This document shows, in pieces, positions 34,783 through 44,707 of a stretch of 64,000 nt of DNA (position 1 is its first letter; each line of letters starts with the position of its first letter). Both the position numbers and the translations under genes were made by a program. This DNA is from Sporosarcina sp. BP05. GTDB taxonomy: Bacteria > Bacillota > Bacilli > Bacillales_A > Planococcaceae. Below the pieces are notes generated by a model that saw only the letters and a list, made by a program, of their open reading frames with translations, made no database searches and was not told the origin of the DNA. The DNA is taken from the NCBI RefSeq assembly GCF_014282005.1, contig NZ_JACFTD010000003.1, positions 62,001 to 126,000 on the forward strand, in the 5' to 3' direction.

Positions 34783-34928
34783 GTCGGTTAAATTGTGTCA
34801 GAATTGACTGGGTGAATGTGCCCCAGTCAATTCTATGATATATATTGGTGTTAGGGGGAAGATGTGAGTACCTCTGATTTATTTAGGGGTATTAAAAAAT
34901 AGTGAAAACTAGTAGGGGGGGAAGTTAA

Positions 34929-35654
34929 ATGAACGTCTATATTATTACAGGTGCTTCTAAAGGTATTGGGTTTGAACTTGCAAAGCAGCTACGCGTTGAG
35001 GGGCATTTCGTTATTGGAATCGCACGCACGTCAAGCGAACTTGATAGCGTAAAATTCATTCGAGCCGATCTTTTGGAAACGGAGAAACTTGAAGCGCTTA
35101 TGGATGAAATAATCGCGGCTGCCCCACAAGAAGCGATGTCATTCACACTTATTAATAACGCCGCAATGGTTAAACCTATTGGATTAATGGGGAGTGTCCA
35201 TGCAAAGGAAATGAAAAAAGCAATTGCGGTGAATTTGACGGCACCAATGATATTATCCAATGCATTTATTTCGGCTTTGAAAAAATTCCGAGGGCTGAAG
35301 CGAATCGTCAACATCTCTTCTGGAGCAGGTCGCAATGCATACGAAGGTTGGGGAACATATTGTACAACAAAAGCTGGGCTCGATCATTTTTCACGGGTTG
35401 TCGCGCTTGAGCAGGAACATGTAGATTACCCAGTAGAAATCGTTTCTATCGCGCCGGGTATTATAGATACCGATATGCAGAAAACTATACGCGGAAGTAA
35501 AGAGGAGGCATTTCCGCTCCTTGACCGCTTTATTGATTATAAGGATAAAGGGTTGTTAAGCAGTGCGGAACAAACTGCTGGGCAATTGATTGAATTTATG
35601 GCGCATGTAGATTTCAAAACAACAGGGCCGATTGCTGATTTGCGGAATTTTTGA
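34929..35654 (+). CDS. Short-chain dehydrogenase/reductase, YueD (benzil reductase)-like
   Basis: Cytoplasmic NADP-dependent reductase of 241 residues. The cofactor motif TGASKGIG is at residues 8-15, NNAA follows the third strand, and the catalytic Ser (VNISSGAG) and Tyr-x3-Lys (YCTTK) are present. RYxx-type loops near the end (PGIIDTDMQKTIR, FPLLDRF) resemble the B. subtilis benzil reductase YueD and the sepiapterin reductase-like group. The natural substrate is unknown. Ribosome site AGGGGGG. Monocistronic. Confidence 0.85.
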   Translation: MNVYIITGASKGIGFELAKQLRVEGHFVIGIARTSSELDSVKFIRADLLETEKLEALMDEIIAAAPQEAMSFTLINNAAMVKPIGLMGSVHAKEMKKAIAVNLTAPMILSNAFISALKKFRGLKRIVNISSGAGRNAYEGWGTYCTTKAGLDHFSRVVALEQEHVDYPVEIVSIAPGIIDTDMQKTIRGSKEEAFPLLDRFIDYKDKGLLSSAEQTAGQLIEFMAHVDFKTTGPIADLRNF

Positions 35655-35670
35655 TGGTGAAGTTCGGAGC

Positions 35671-35796
35671 GACCGTATAAGTAGTCCAACCGTTCATACA
35701 CCATAGCGTACGGACCGTATAAGTTGCCTGACCGACCATATACCATATCGTACCAACCATATACGCTACAAGACCAATCAAATACTAACAAAATAA
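35671..35796. repeat. Tandem array of six degenerate 21-bp repeats
   Basis: Six consecutive 21-bp units begin at 35671, 35692, 35713, 35734, 35755 and 35776. Units 1 and 3 share GACCGTATAAGT; units 3-5 fit the consensus RACCRTATAnnnnnnnnnACC; units 2 and 6 are more diverged. On the minus strand the array reads through as heptapeptides with a recurring (M/N/S)(V/L)YG pattern. No gene is supported there. Confidence 0.7.
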
Positions 35797-35801
35797 CAAC
35801 C

Positions 35802-35844
35802 AAAAAGGTTGCCTACGATTAATTTCCAATCGTGCAACCTTTTT
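35802..35844 (-). terminator. Terminator after ytqB
   Basis: AAAAAGGTTGC (35802-35812) pairs with GCAACCTTTTT (35834-35844), with an inner ACGATT/AATCGT stem. It is symmetric enough to act in both directions. Confidence 0.8.
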
Positions 35845-35848
35845 CTAT

Positions 35849-36436
35849 TTATTCAACTTGTTTAACTGCTGTAAAATCTTTCATTTTTTCCATCGCTATC
35901 AAGAATGGGGGGTTGTTTCGCTGATTGATCATTTCATAACGAATGACATGGACATCGGCTTGATGAAGATTTTTTACATAAGCCAGAAGCGCATCCCGTT
36001 CTTCTCCGCCGCCTTCATGTCCATCATAGACAGAAACTGCGATGATCCCGCCTTTTTTTAGTAAACCAAGCATTGTATGGATTGCTTTGATTGTTGAATC
36101 GGCTTTTGTAACAATCGACAAATCTTCACTATGCGGCAAGTAACCGAGGTTGAAAACTGCACAGCCAATTTGTCCGTTGACATACTTTTCGACGTTTGAA
36201 TGACTATCTAATATAAGTGACACGCGTTCGCTTAAATCACCTAGTCGCTCCGCTGTTGCGTCGAGTGCTGCCTGCTGAATATCGAATGCTAGGACATGTC
36301 CATTTTCACCGACAAGATCAGCTAAAAAGAGTGTGTCGTTTCCGTTGCCTGTTGTTGCATCAACAACAGTTTCACCAGCATTGACTGTTTCACTAAATAA
36401 TTGTCTTGCAAAAGGAAGGATGCGATGCAGCTTCAA
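35849..36436 (-). CDS. ytqB: tRNA (mnm5s2U-type) methyltransferase, MnmM/YtqB
   Basis: SAM-dependent methyltransferase of 195 residues. SAM-binding motif I is VVDATTGNGNDTLFLA, followed by an acidic end of strand 2 (VLAFDIQ), NLGYLPHSED, and GGIIAVSVYDGHEGG. B. subtilis YtqB (MnmM) adds the methyl group in mnm5s2U at the wobble position of tRNAs. The start is TTG at 36434-36436 (MKLHRILPFAR), inside a 4-bp overlap with the ytqA stop, with AGGGGCGG upstream; a longer frame enters ytqA. Co-translation with the radical-SAM partner fits one pathway. Confidence 0.85.
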   Translation of the reverse strand: MKLHRILPFARQLFSETVNAGETVVDATTGNGNDTLFLADLVGENGHVLAFDIQQAALDATAERLGDLSERVSLILDSHSNVEKYVNGQIGCAVFNLGYLPHSEDLSIVTKADSTIKAIHTMLGLLKKGGIIAVSVYDGHEGGGEERDALLAYVKNLHQADVHVIRYEMINQRNNPPFLIAMEKMKDFTAVKQVE

Positions 36437-37392
36437 ATCAATTCGACCGCCCCTGCATAATGTTTCCCTTGCCAGCTGTTCCGGCATTCGAGTTCTTTGT
36501 CAATGCCGTTCAACACTTCCCATTTCGTGACACTCCACATTGGGCCAATCATTAATTCAATTGGACCATCGCCTGTAATGCGGTGGACAATCATTTCAGG
36601 TGGAAGAATTTCAAGCTGATCAGCAACGAGATCAATGTATTCCTGTTTTTCTAGGAATTCAAGTTGGCCTTTTTCGTATTGTTTCACCATTGGCGTTCCT
36701 TTTAGTAGATGAAGAAGATGGATTTTGATGCCTTGAACATCGAGTTTTGCAACTTCACGTGCCGTTTCCATCATCATGTCATAATCCTCAAGTGGTAAGC
36801 CGTTGATGATGTGTGTGCAGACCCGAATACCGTGTTTGCGCAGTTTCTCGACGCCTTCAACATAGGATTTGAAATCATGGGCCCGGTTAACAAGATTGGC
36901 TGTTTTTTCGTGAACGGTTTGCAGACCAAGTTCAACCCATAAATAAGTCCGTTCATTTAGCTCAGCTAAATACTCAACGACATCGTCAGGCAAGCAGTCT
37001 GGACGAGTTGCGATTGACAATGCAACAACGCCTTCTTGCGCTAATGCCGCTTCGAATTTTTCTTTTAACTTTGGAAGAGGTGCATGCGTATTTGTGTAAG
37101 CTTGGAAATAGGCCATGTATTTGCCGTCTTTCCATTTCTTATGCATTCTTTCGCTGATTTCTGCAAATTGGACGTCAATCGGATCGACGCGGTCGCCGGC
37201 GAAATCACCGGATCCTGCAACGCTACAAAATGTACAGCCGCCGAAAGCAACAGTACCATCCCTGTTTGGGCAATCAAATCCAGCGTCAAGTGCAACTTTC
37301 ATTACTTTGAATCCAAATTCGTCTTTTAAGTGACGTGACCATGTATGATAGCGTTTCCCTTCAGTAGGGAAAGGTAAGTTTAATTTATCCAC
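36433..37392 (-). CDS. ytqA: Radical SAM protein YtqA (MnmL type, TIGR01212 family)
   Basis: Iron-sulfur radical-SAM enzyme of 319 residues. The cluster-binding cysteines are in DCPNRDGTVAFGGCTFC (C-x12-C-x2-C spacing), followed by the family stretches YFQAYTNTHAP, SIATRPDCLPDDV and LWVELGLQT. In Gram-positive bacteria YtqA/MnmL is reported to act before MnmM in converting cmnm5U to nm5U in tRNA; I recall this from the literature. I chose the GTG at 37390-37392 with GAGGAG eight bases upstream over the ATG-type start 18 codons earlier. It overlaps ytqB by 4 bp. Confidence 0.85.
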   Translation of the reverse strand: MDKLNLPFPTEGKRYHTWSRHLKDEFGFKVMKVALDAGFDCPNRDGTVAFGGCTFCSVAGSGDFAGDRVDPIDVQFAEISERMHKKWKDGKYMAYFQAYTNTHAPLPKLKEKFEAALAQEGVVALSIATRPDCLPDDVVEYLAELNERTYLWVELGLQTVHEKTANLVNRAHDFKSYVEGVEKLRKHGIRVCTHIINGLPLEDYDMMMETAREVAKLDVQGIKIHLLHLLKGTPMVKQYEKGQLEFLEKQEYIDLVADQLEILPPEMIVHRITGDGPIELMIGPMWSVTKWEVLNGIDKELECRNSWQGKHYAGAVELI

Positions 37393-37538
37393 TTTATTCA
37401 CTCCTCTAACAGCTAATTGTATCATGTTTTTCCGCGCTAGCATCATCTGAATTATGGAACTTATTTTATTTGTCTTGTCCGAATGTAGAAAAAGTCATAC
37501 ACTTTTACTAACTTTAGATATGGACGGAGACGGACGGT

Positions 37539-38726
37539 ATGCCTAAAAAAGTATGGCTTCTCGTAATTGGAATGTTTATCAACGTTATGGGCAACTCGTT
37601 TCTGTGGCCGCTTAATACAATCTATATGCACGATTATTTAGGGAAATCGCTTTCTGTCGCTGGACTTGTCCTAATGGCGAATGCAGGAGCGGGTGTCGTG
37701 GGCAACTTGCTTGGCGGTTATTTATTTGACCGGATAGGCGGATTCAAGTCTATCATGGCTGGAATTATTATTTCAATCATCGGTCTTGTGGGTCTTGTAT
37801 TTTGGCATGACTGGCAACCTTACATCTGGTTTTTGACACTTCTAGGTTTCAGTGGAGGCCTAATTTTTCCGAGTATGTATGCCATGGTCGCAACGCTATG
37901 GCCGGAGGGCGGCAGGAAAGCCTTCAATTCGATTTACCTTGCTCAAAACGTCGGTGTGGCGATTGGGCCAGCCTTAGCAGGGCTTGTCGCATCTGTTAGT
38001 ATCGACTATATATTTCCTGCGAACTTAGTGTTTTATGTCATCTTTTTCTTTATCGCTTTCTTTGGTTATCGCAAACTTGAAATTGCGCCTGATCGTCATA
38101 CAAGTGTCATTAAAGAGAATAAAAAAATTCGTCAAAAAGCACCGTTTTATGCGCTACTTATCATTTCAGGTGGTTATTTGATTATGTGGCTCGTCTATTC
38201 CCAGTGGATGACGACAATTTCTACGCATTCATTATCACTTGGTATTTCATTGAAAGAATATAGTTTATTATGGACGATAAACGGTCTGTTGATTGTAATA
38301 GGACAGCCAATCATTAAGCCTGTCATCTCCAGGCTGGAAAATAAGATAAAAACACAAATGCTTATCGGGATTGTCATTTTTAGTATTTCTTATATCGTAG
38401 TTAGTTTTGCAGCATCATTTACAATGTTCATCGTCGCAATGGTGATTGTGACATTTGGAGAAATGTTTGTGTGGCCAGCTGTACCAACCATTGCGAGCCA
38501 GCTTTCGCCTAAAGGAAGAGAAGGATTTTATCAGGGAATTGTCAATTCCTTCGCGACAATGGGTCGGATGTTTGGACCATTCATTGGAGGAATTCTGGCT
38601 GACCAATACGGTATGCAAGTGATGCTATTCATTTTGACGGCATTTATGATTATCCCAATCATCACCAGTTTACTGTACGATCGGCCTATTAAAAAAGCTA
38701 ATCATCAATCGGAAAGCCACTTATAG
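37539..38726 (+). CDS. yttB: MFS transporter, YttB-like
   Basis: Major facilitator of 395 residues with 12 predicted helices. Motif A between helices 2 and 3 reads GGYLFDRIGGFKSIM; NVGVAIGPALAGLVAS lies in helix 5, similar to exporter-type motif C. yttB is also found near leuS and ytqAB in B. subtilis, so this is the syntenic copy. Substrate unknown. Start ATG at 37539 follows a GGACGGAGACGGACGG purine-rich stretch, an imperfect ribosome site. Divergent from ytqA. Confidence 0.82.
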   Translation: MPKKVWLLVIGMFINVMGNSFLWPLNTIYMHDYLGKSLSVAGLVLMANAGAGVVGNLLGGYLFDRIGGFKSIMAGIIISIIGLVGLVFWHDWQPYIWFLTLLGFSGGLIFPSMYAMVATLWPEGGRKAFNSIYLAQNVGVAIGPALAGLVASVSIDYIFPANLVFYVIFFFIAFFGYRKLEIAPDRHTSVIKENKKIRQKAPFYALLIISGGYLIMWLVYSQWMTTISTHSLSLGISLKEYSLLWTINGLLIVIGQPIIKPVISRLENKIKTQMLIGIVIFSISYIVVSFAASFTMFIVAMVIVTFGEMFVWPAVPTIASQLSPKGREGFYQGIVNSFATMGRMFGPFIGGILADQYGMQVMLFILTAFMIIPIITSLLYDRPIKKANHQSESHL

Positions 38727-38741
38727 GCTTTCCGTTTTTTT
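38710..38741 (+). terminator. Terminator overlapping the end of the yttB-like gene
   Basis: CGGAAAGCC (38710-38718) pairs with GGCTTTCCG (38726-38734), followed by T7. The first arm lies within the last codons. Confidence 0.85.
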
Positions 38742-38839
38742 TCTATACACTACTATCGTTGCAACATTCGGTAGAGTTTGATTTAATTGAGGTGAAGGAT
38801 TATTACGTGACTTCCGAATGATTCAAAGGGGGATGTAAA

Positions 38840-39526
38840 ATGAAACCGATTTATTCATCAGCAAAAGAGGCGGTTGCACAGATTAAAGATGGTGCAACGT
38901 TAATGGTTGGGGGATTTGGGCTAGTAGGAATTCCGGAACAACTCATTTTAGCACTTGTTGAAAAAGGTGTGAAAGACTTAACAGTTATTTCGAATAACTG
39001 TGGAGTCGATGAGTGGGGACTTGGACTTCTGTTGAAAAATAAACAGATTAAGAAAATGATAGGCTCATATGTTGGTGAGAATAAAGAATTCGAACGCCAG
39101 GTGCTATCGGGTGAAATTGAAGTCGAGTTAACGCCTCAGGGAACACTTGCTGAAAAGATACGTGCAGGCGGAGCTGGTATACCGGCATTTTTCACGCCGG
39201 CCGGTGTTGGAACGCTCGTCGCGGAAGGGAAAGAAATCCGCATATTTGACGGTAAAGAGTACGTTCTGGAAGAAGCGCTTCATGCAGATTTCTCACTTAT
39301 TCGTGCAGCAAAAGCCGATAAATTCGGCAATTTAATTTATAATAAAACAGCACAAAATTTCAATCCGATGATGGCGGCTGCAGGGAAATTCACAATTGCA
39401 GAAGTGGAGGAAATCGTCGAAACGGGTGATCTTGATCCAATGACTATTCATACACCAAGCATTTATGTGCAAGGACTTCTAAAGGCGCAACAAGAGAAAC
39501 GAATTGAGCGTCTGACGACTCGCTAA
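38840..39526 (+). CDS. scoA: Succinyl-CoA:3-ketoacid CoA-transferase subunit A
   Basis: Alpha subunit (228 residues) of a family I CoA-transferase that moves CoA from succinyl-CoA to acetoacetate, linking ketone-body or poly-hydroxybutyrate use to the TCA cycle. The [13 protein letters not shown] stretch at about residues 22-35 and [16 protein letters not shown] at about 108-123 are the family signatures. It is followed 18 bp later by the beta subunit. Start ATG follows AAAGGGGGATG. Substrate preference for acetoacetate is by family; other beta-ketoacids are possible. Confidence 0.9.
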   Translation: MKPIYSSAKEAVAQIKDGATLMVGGFGLVGIPEQLILALVEKGVKDLTVISNNCGVDEWGLGLLLKNKQIKKMIGSYVGENKEFERQVLSGEIEVELTPQGTLAEKIRAGGAGIPAFFTPAGVGTLVAEGKEIRIFDGKEYVLEEALHADFSLIRAAKADKFGNLIYNKTAQNFNPMMAAAGKFTIAEVEEIVETGDLDPMTIHTPSIYVQGLLKAQQEKRIERLTTR

Positions 39527-39544
39527 GGAAAGGGGAATTGTGAT

Positions 39545-40204
39545 ATGGGAGAAGTGAATGTAAGGGAAAGAATCGCAAGACGGGCTGAAAAGGAAATCGA
39601 AGACGGTAACTACGTCAATCTTGGAATTGGTATGCCAACGCTCGTAGCTAACTATATATCGCCTGATAAAACAGTCGTACTCCAATCAGAAAATGGATTG
39701 TTGGGCATTGGGCCTTATCCGACTGCTGATGAAGTCGATCCAGATCTCATTAATGCTGGAAAAGAAACGGTCACCTCTATCCCGGGTTCGGCATACTTTA
39801 ACAGTGCTGAATCGTTCGCGATGATTCGCGGAGGACATGTCGACGTTGCCATACTTGGCGCGATGGAAGTGTCTGAAAAAGGTGATTTAGCTAACTGGAT
39901 GATTCCGGGCAAGATGATCAAAGGAATGGGTGGAGCGATGGACCTAGTTCATGGCGCGCGAAAAATTATCGTCATTATGGATCACGTTGCGAAAGACGGC
40001 TCTGCGAAGATTAAGAAAGAATGTTCACTTCCGTTAACAGGGAAAGCGGTCGTTCACAAAATCATTACAGAACGTGCATTAATTGACGTGACACCTGAAG
40101 GACTTGAATTGAAAGAAGTCTTTGAAGGTTTCACTATTCAAGAAGTCATCGATTCGACGGAGGCAGTGCTAATTGTTAAGGACGTTATTGAAGACGTAAA
40201 ATGA
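39545..40204 (+). CDS. scoB: Succinyl-CoA:3-ketoacid CoA-transferase subunit B
   Basis: Beta subunit, 219 residues. The active-site Glu lies in [14 protein letters not shown] (the S-E-N-G-L-L-G signature, Glu at about residue 47), with [11 protein letters not shown] upstream and [20 protein letters not shown] downstream. It forms the enzyme with ScoA. The ribosome site GGAAAGGGG lies between the two genes. The T-box leader for leuS begins soon after the stop, so no separate terminator is evident. Confidence 0.9.
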   Translation: MGEVNVRERIARRAEKEIEDGNYVNLGIGMPTLVANYISPDKTVVLQSENGLLGIGPYPTADEVDPDLINAGKETVTSIPGSAYFNSAESFAMIRGGHVDVAILGAMEVSEKGDLANWMIPGKMIKGMGGAMDLVHGARKIIVIMDHVAKDGSAKIKKECSLPLTGKAVVHKIITERALIDVTPEGLELKEVFEGFTIQEVIDSTEAVLIVKDVIEDVK

Positions 40205-40239
40205 TTGTTGTTAAAATGACATGATTCGGGTAAACTAAT

Positions 40240-40495
40240 AGCAATAGCTTTGGCATTGATGAGGAATAGTAATCTTTGCTGTCGATTTTAGAGAGCAGGC
40301 GGTTGGTGGAAGCCTGTACGACAGAGATGAACTCGCCTTGGAGCCTGCATTGGTGAATTATGTACGACTAACCCGTGCCGTTTTTCCGCGTTAAGGAGTC
40401 AAGTTGGGCGGTTCTGCCGTCAATTTGGGTGGCACCGCGGGAATTATACGACTCTCGTCCCTTATTTTTTTAAGGGACGGGAGTTTTTTATTTTG
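40240..40495 (+). ncRNA. T-box leader of leuS (leucine-specific)
   Basis: The conserved T-box TGGGTGGCACCGCGGG is at 40426-40441. It is preceded by stem I with an AGTA motif near 40268 and a GAACTCGCC specifier loop in which CTC (40332-40334) is the leucine specifier codon. A terminator follows (CTCTCGTCCCTTA from 40452, complement from 40471, then T6 from 40484). Uncharged tRNA-Leu should stabilise the antiterminator and turn on leuS. Confidence 0.95.
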
Positions 40496-40576
40496 ATTCA
40501 GCCGGTGTTCATGCACAGGTTCAATCAAAATAAAGCCTCCGGCGGATGTCACAAATTTGAATAGGAGGAATTATAA

Positions 40577-42994
40577 ATGAGTTATAATCACGGTCAAATT
40601 GAGAAGAAGTGGCAACAATACTGGAAAGACAATAAAACATACAAAATGATGGATGATCCGTCAAAACCGAAGTTTTTTGCGCTTGATATGTTCCCTTATC
40701 CGTCAGGTGCTGGACTTCACGTGGGGCATCCACTTGGCTATATCGCGACAGATATTTTGAGTTCATTCAAACGGAAGCAAGGTTATAACGTCCTGCATCC
40801 GATGGGCTGGGATGCATTTGGTCTTCCAGCAGAGCAATACGCGCTTGATACAGGAAATGATCCTGTCGAATTCACAGCTAAAAATATCGCAACGTTCAAG
40901 CGTCAAATGAATGATCTTGGTTTTTCGTATGACTGGGACCGTGAAATTAATACGACAGATCCATCTTATTACAAATGGACGCAATGGATTTTCATCCAAC
41001 TTTACAATAAAGGCTTAGCTTACGTTGACGAAGTTGCTGTGAACTGGTGCCCAGCACTTGGTACGGTTCTTGCGAATGAAGAAGTAATCGACGGCAAGTC
41101 AGAACGCGGCGGCCATCCGGTTGAGCGCCGTCCAATGCGCCAATGGGTACTGCGTATTACAAATTATGCAGATCGCTTACTTGAGGATCTTGATGAACTT
41201 GATTGGCCGGAAAGCTTGAAAGATATGCAGCGTAACTGGATTGGTCGTTCTGAAGGGGCACAGCTGACGTTTGAAATCGACGGAACAGATCTGTCGTTTG
41301 AAGCATTCACAACACGTCCGGATACGATTTTTGGAGCGACGTATGCAGTCCTTGCACCTGAATTAAAACTCGTCGAAAAAGTGACGACTGCCGAACAAAA
41401 GGATGCAGTTGAAAAATACCTAAACGAAGTCAAAATGAAGAGTGATCTTGAACGCACGGATCTTGCAAAAGAGAAGACGGGTGTCTTTACGGGAGCTTAC
41501 GCAATTAATCCTGCAAGCGGCGAAAAGATGCCAATTTGGATTGCAGACTATGTTCTTGCTACTTACGGAACAGGCGCGATCATGGCGGTTCCGGCACATG
41601 ATGAGCGTGACTATGAGTTTGCAAAAGAATTTGACCTGCCGATCATTGAAGTTGTAGCAGGTGGCGACGTTTCCGAAGAAGCATATGTTGGAGATGGAAA
41701 ACACGTTAATTCAGGTTTCCTTGATGGCTTAGGTAAAGAGGAAGCAATCGAAAAAGCAATTGCATGGTTTGTTGAAAAAGGCAAAGGCGATAAGAAAGTT
41801 ACATTCCGTCTTCGTGACTGGTTGTTCTCAAGACAACGCTACTGGGGCGAGCCGATTCCAATTATCCATTGGGAAGATGGCACAATGACGCCTGTTGATG
41901 AAGCAGATTTACCGCTTGTATTACCGGTAACGGATAATATCAAACCAAGCGGAACGGGCGAGTCGCCACTTGCAAATATCGAGGAATGGATAAATGTGAC
42001 TCATCCAGAAACAGGGATGAAAGGTCGTCGCGAAACAAACACGATGCCACAATGGGCGGGCAGCTGCTGGTATTACTTGCGTTATATCGATCCTGATAAC
42101 GATGAAATGCTTATCAATCCGGAACTTGCAAAACGCTGGTTACCAGTAGATATCTACGTAGGCGGCGCAGAGCATGCGGTTCTACATCTGCTTTACGCAC
42201 GATTCTGGCATAAAGTGCTTTATGATATCGGAGTTGTTCACACGAAAGAGCCATTCCAAAAGTTGTTCAACCAAGGGATGATTCTTGGTGAAGGTAATGA
42301 GAAGATGTCGAAATCAAAAGGCAATGTAGTTAATCCAGACGATATCGTTCATTCGCACGGAGCCGATTCACTTCGCCTTTATGAAATGTTCATGGGACCT
42401 CTGGAAGGTTCAAAAGCATGGACGACGAATGGTCTTGACGGTGCTCGTCGTTTCCTAGATCGTATTTGGCGCCTATTCGTCAATGAAGATGGATCACTTA
42501 GCACGAAAATTGTTGGTAAAACGGGTGGATCACTTGAGAAAGTTTACCATCAAACAGTGAAAAAGGTGACGGAAGACTTCGAAGGGATGCGCAATAATAC
42601 AGCAATTTCTCAGATGATGGTCTTCATCAACGAAGGCTATAAAGTCGATTCGATTCCGAAAGAGTATGTCGAAGGCTTCGTCAAAATGATCTCACCGATT
42701 ATCCCGCATCTTGCAGAAGAGTTATGGGAGAAGTTGGGGCATGCTGATACAATTACGTATGAAAAATGGCCGACATTTGACGCATCAAAGCTTGTCGATG
42801 ATACAATTGAAATGGCTGTTCAAATCAACGGTAAAGTGCGTGTGAAAATCGTCGTATCGAAAGACGTTACGAAGGATGAACTTGAGAAGCTTGCACTAGA
42901 AGATGAAAGTGTGAAAGTGCTCCTTGAAGGCAAAGATGTGAAAAAAGTCATCGCGATTCCGGGAAGACTGATTAATATTGTTGCAGTAGGATAA
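40577..42994 (+). CDS. leuS: Leucyl-tRNA synthetase
   Basis: Class I synthetase of 805 residues charging tRNA-Leu. The HIGH-type motif is HVGH at residues 48-51 (in [15 protein letters not shown]), KMSKS is at 576-580, and the CP1 editing domain between them holds [14 protein letters not shown] and the conserved [15 protein letters not shown]. The leucine-specific insert and C-terminal tRNA-binding domain are present and the length is normal. Ribosome site AGGAGG. Regulated by the leucine T-box. Confidence 0.98.
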   Translation: MSYNHGQIEKKWQQYWKDNKTYKMMDDPSKPKFFALDMFPYPSGAGLHVGHPLGYIATDILSSFKRKQGYNVLHPMGWDAFGLPAEQYALDTGNDPVEFTAKNIATFKRQMNDLGFSYDWDREINTTDPSYYKWTQWIFIQLYNKGLAYVDEVAVNWCPALGTVLANEEVIDGKSERGGHPVERRPMRQWVLRITNYADRLLEDLDELDWPESLKDMQRNWIGRSEGAQLTFEIDGTDLSFEAFTTRPDTIFGATYAVLAPELKLVEKVTTAEQKDAVEKYLNEVKMKSDLERTDLAKEKTGVFTGAYAINPASGEKMPIWIADYVLATYGTGAIMAVPAHDERDYEFAKEFDLPIIEVVAGGDVSEEAYVGDGKHVNSGFLDGLGKEEAIEKAIAWFVEKGKGDKKVTFRLRDWLFSRQRYWGEPIPIIHWEDGTMTPVDEADLPLVLPVTDNIKPSGTGESPLANIEEWINVTHPETGMKGRRETNTMPQWAGSCWYYLRYIDPDNDEMLINPELAKRWLPVDIYVGGAEHAVLHLLYARFWHKVLYDIGVVHTKEPFQKLFNQGMILGEGNEKMSKSKGNVVNPDDIVHSHGADSLRLYEMFMGPLEGSKAWTTNGLDGARRFLDRIWRLFVNEDGSLSTKIVGKTGGSLEKVYHQTVKKVTEDFEGMRNNTAISQMMVFINEGYKVDSIPKEYVEGFVKMISPIIPHLAEELWEKLGHADTITYEKWPTFDASKLVDDTIEMAVQINGKVRVKIVVSKDVTKDELEKLALEDESVKVLLEGKDVKKVIAIPGRLINIVAVG

Positions 42995-43000
42995 AAAAGA

Positions 43001-43041
43001 AAATCCGTGTAAGAGGGTTGTACCCCTTACACGGATTTTTT
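43001..43041 (+). terminator. Terminator after leuS
   Basis: AAATCCGTGTAAG (43001-43013) pairs perfectly with CTTACACGGATTT (43026-43038), followed by T. Confidence 0.9.
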
Positions 43042-43089
43042 GTTGTAAAGTTCAAACAATCTGTGGCACAGAATTTCCGAATTCAACGA

Positions 43090-44373
43090 TTATAAATCAG
43101 TCGCGTGCTCCCCGGCATTCATCCCAGCAATCCTGCCAGTAACAAGTGCAGAAGTAATATTATACCCGCCAGTATAGCCATGAATATCTAAAATTTCACC
43201 ACAGAAGTATAGACCTTCTTTCTTGCGTGAACTTAGTGTTTTCGGAACGATTTCTTTTACGGAGACTCCACCGCCTGTGACGAATGCTTTTTCAAGCGGC
43301 TGTGTGCCATTGACATTCATCGAGAAAGCTTTCAATAACTTAGCCAGTGCCCTAATCTTTTCTACTAGCATCTGAGCTCCAGTTTCAGTCGGATCAATTC
43401 CTGCCCGGTCGAATAAAAACAGCATCCAACGTTCAGGTACAATTCCTTTTAACACATTCTTTACGGCTTTCGTTGAATCTTCTTTTAAAGTGGTATTGAG
43501 CAGTTGGAAAATTTTTTCTTCATTCAGATCCGGCAAAGAATCGATTCTCATTTCAACGGGCTTGTTGCCGTTTTTCATACGTTCTTTCACGACGAATTGA
43601 CTGCAACGTAAAATGGCAGGTCCGCTTAAGCCGAAATGGGTGAACAACATGTCCATTTGATGTGTGATGAGATTCTTACCTTTGGAATTAAGGACGGATA
43701 CTGCCACATCACGAAGCGCAAGACCTTGTAAATCTTTTGAAAGGATGAAAGGCTCATTTGACAATAAAGGCACTTCCGTTGGATAAAGTTCTGTCACGGT
43801 ATGACCGGCTTTTTCCGCCCATGGATAACCGTCACCAGTTGAACCAGTTTGAGGGACCGCTTTTCCTCCGACTGCAACAACGACAGCATGAGCACGAATT
43901 TCCTCGCCAGAATCCAGTCTGACACCTAGAATTTGCTCTTCATTCATCAACAGTTTTTTAACGCGCGTTTCTAATCGCACTTCAACATGTAAACGATCCA
44001 TTTCTGTCAGCAATGCATTGACAACATCTTTTGCTTTGTTCGAAACAGGAAACATTCTGCCATGATCTTCTTCTTTCAATGCAACGCCAAGACCTTCAAA
44101 AAAACGAATGATGTCTTCATTATTGAAAACTGAGAAGGGACCATATAAAAATCGACCGTTCCCAGGAATGTTTTTAACGATTTCTTCTTGTGAAAGGCGA
44201 TTTGTAACGTTACAGCGCCCGCCCCCTGAGATTGCCAGTTTAGTGCCAAGTTTTTTACCTTTTTCAAGAAGGAGAACTTTCCTTCCATTTTCAGCAGCGG
44301 CAATTGAAGCCATCAATCCTGATGGGCCACCGCCGATGATGATGACGTCTACATCAATATTGTTAGTAGTCAT
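43090..44373 (-). CDS. ytfP: FAD-dependent oxidoreductase, HI0933/YtfP family
   Basis: Flavoprotein of 427 residues. N-terminal dinucleotide motif [20 protein letters not shown], then [13 protein letters not shown], the family signature. [15 protein letters not shown] lies in the middle domain and [15 protein letters not shown] and [27 protein letters not shown] near the C-terminus. The substrate is unknown; relatives include the S. pneumoniae and H. influenzae HI0933 proteins. ytfP also neighbours leuS and ytgP in B. subtilis. Start ATG is preceded by GAAAGGCTTGA, a modest ribosome site. Confidence 0.88.
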   Translation of the reverse strand: MTTNNIDVDVIIIGGGPSGLMASIAAAENGRKVLLLEKGKKLGTKLAISGGGRCNVTNRLSQEEIVKNIPGNGRFLYGPFSVFNNEDIIRFFEGLGVALKEEDHGRMFPVSNKAKDVVNALLTEMDRLHVEVRLETRVKKLLMNEEQILGVRLDSGEEIRAHAVVVAVGGKAVPQTGSTGDGYPWAEKAGHTVTELYPTEVPLLSNEPFILSKDLQGLALRDVAVSVLNSKGKNLITHQMDMLFTHFGLSGPAILRCSQFVVKERMKNGNKPVEMRIDSLPDLNEEKIFQLLNTTLKEDSTKAVKNVLKGIVPERWMLFLFDRAGIDPTETGAQMLVEKIRALAKLLKAFSMNVNGTQPLEKAFVTGGGVSVKEIVPKTLSSRKKEGLYFCGEILDIHGYTGGYNITSALVTGRIAGMNAGEHATDL

Positions 44374-44602
44374 TGTGTTATCAAGCCTTTCGGAAATGGA
44401 TTATTAACTATCAGTTTACCACAGCATCATTGAAAAATAGTAGGGGCGATCAAAATGGAAGAAAATAGAGCAACGGCATGTGGTACAATTAAAATTGCTT
44501 TTACAATAAAACTTTCAAGAATAGTGCTATATATGTTGAAGTATTGCCTACGGTATATAAACTAGCGTAGGCGCCTTACAAGGGTAGCTGAAGCCATATT
44601 CA
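44374..44602. other. Non-coding region upstream of two small genes
   Basis: Holds a hairpin GCCTACG/CGTAGGC (about 44546-44572) and GGCGCCTTAC (44570-44579), which resembles one end of the dispersed GGCGCC repeat seen elsewhere in the window. Nothing else is recognised. Confidence 0.4.
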
Positions 44603-44707
44603 ATGGAATCATTTATTCAACTGATATTGAAGTTGAATGATAAGAAAGCAAAGTTAAATGTACATGAATATATTTACTTTGACGAAGAATCGGGAGAGTG
44701 TACGTAA
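44603..44707 (+). CDS. Candidate 34-residue protein coupled to the next gene
   Basis: The frame from ATG 44603 ends at TAA 44705-44707, overlapping the next gene's ATG in a TAATG junction, the usual sign of translational coupling. The peptide has a hydrophobic start (MESFIQLILKL), a lysine-rich middle and an acidic end (YFDEESGECT). No family is recognised. The ribosome site (AAGCC region) is weak, which lowers confidence; alternatively only the downstream gene is translated. Confidence 0.4.
   Translation: MESFIQLILKLNDKKAKLNVHEYIYFDEESGECT

Noticed and set aside
35671..35796. Possible CRISPR array
   Set aside because: The 21-bp units are directly adjacent without unique spacers and no cas gene is near.
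35537..35803. 88-codon minus-strand frame across the 21-bp repeats
   Set aside because: Its codons come from the repeat array and from the antisense of the YueD-like gene; no ribosome site or family features. Treated as a by-product of the repeats.
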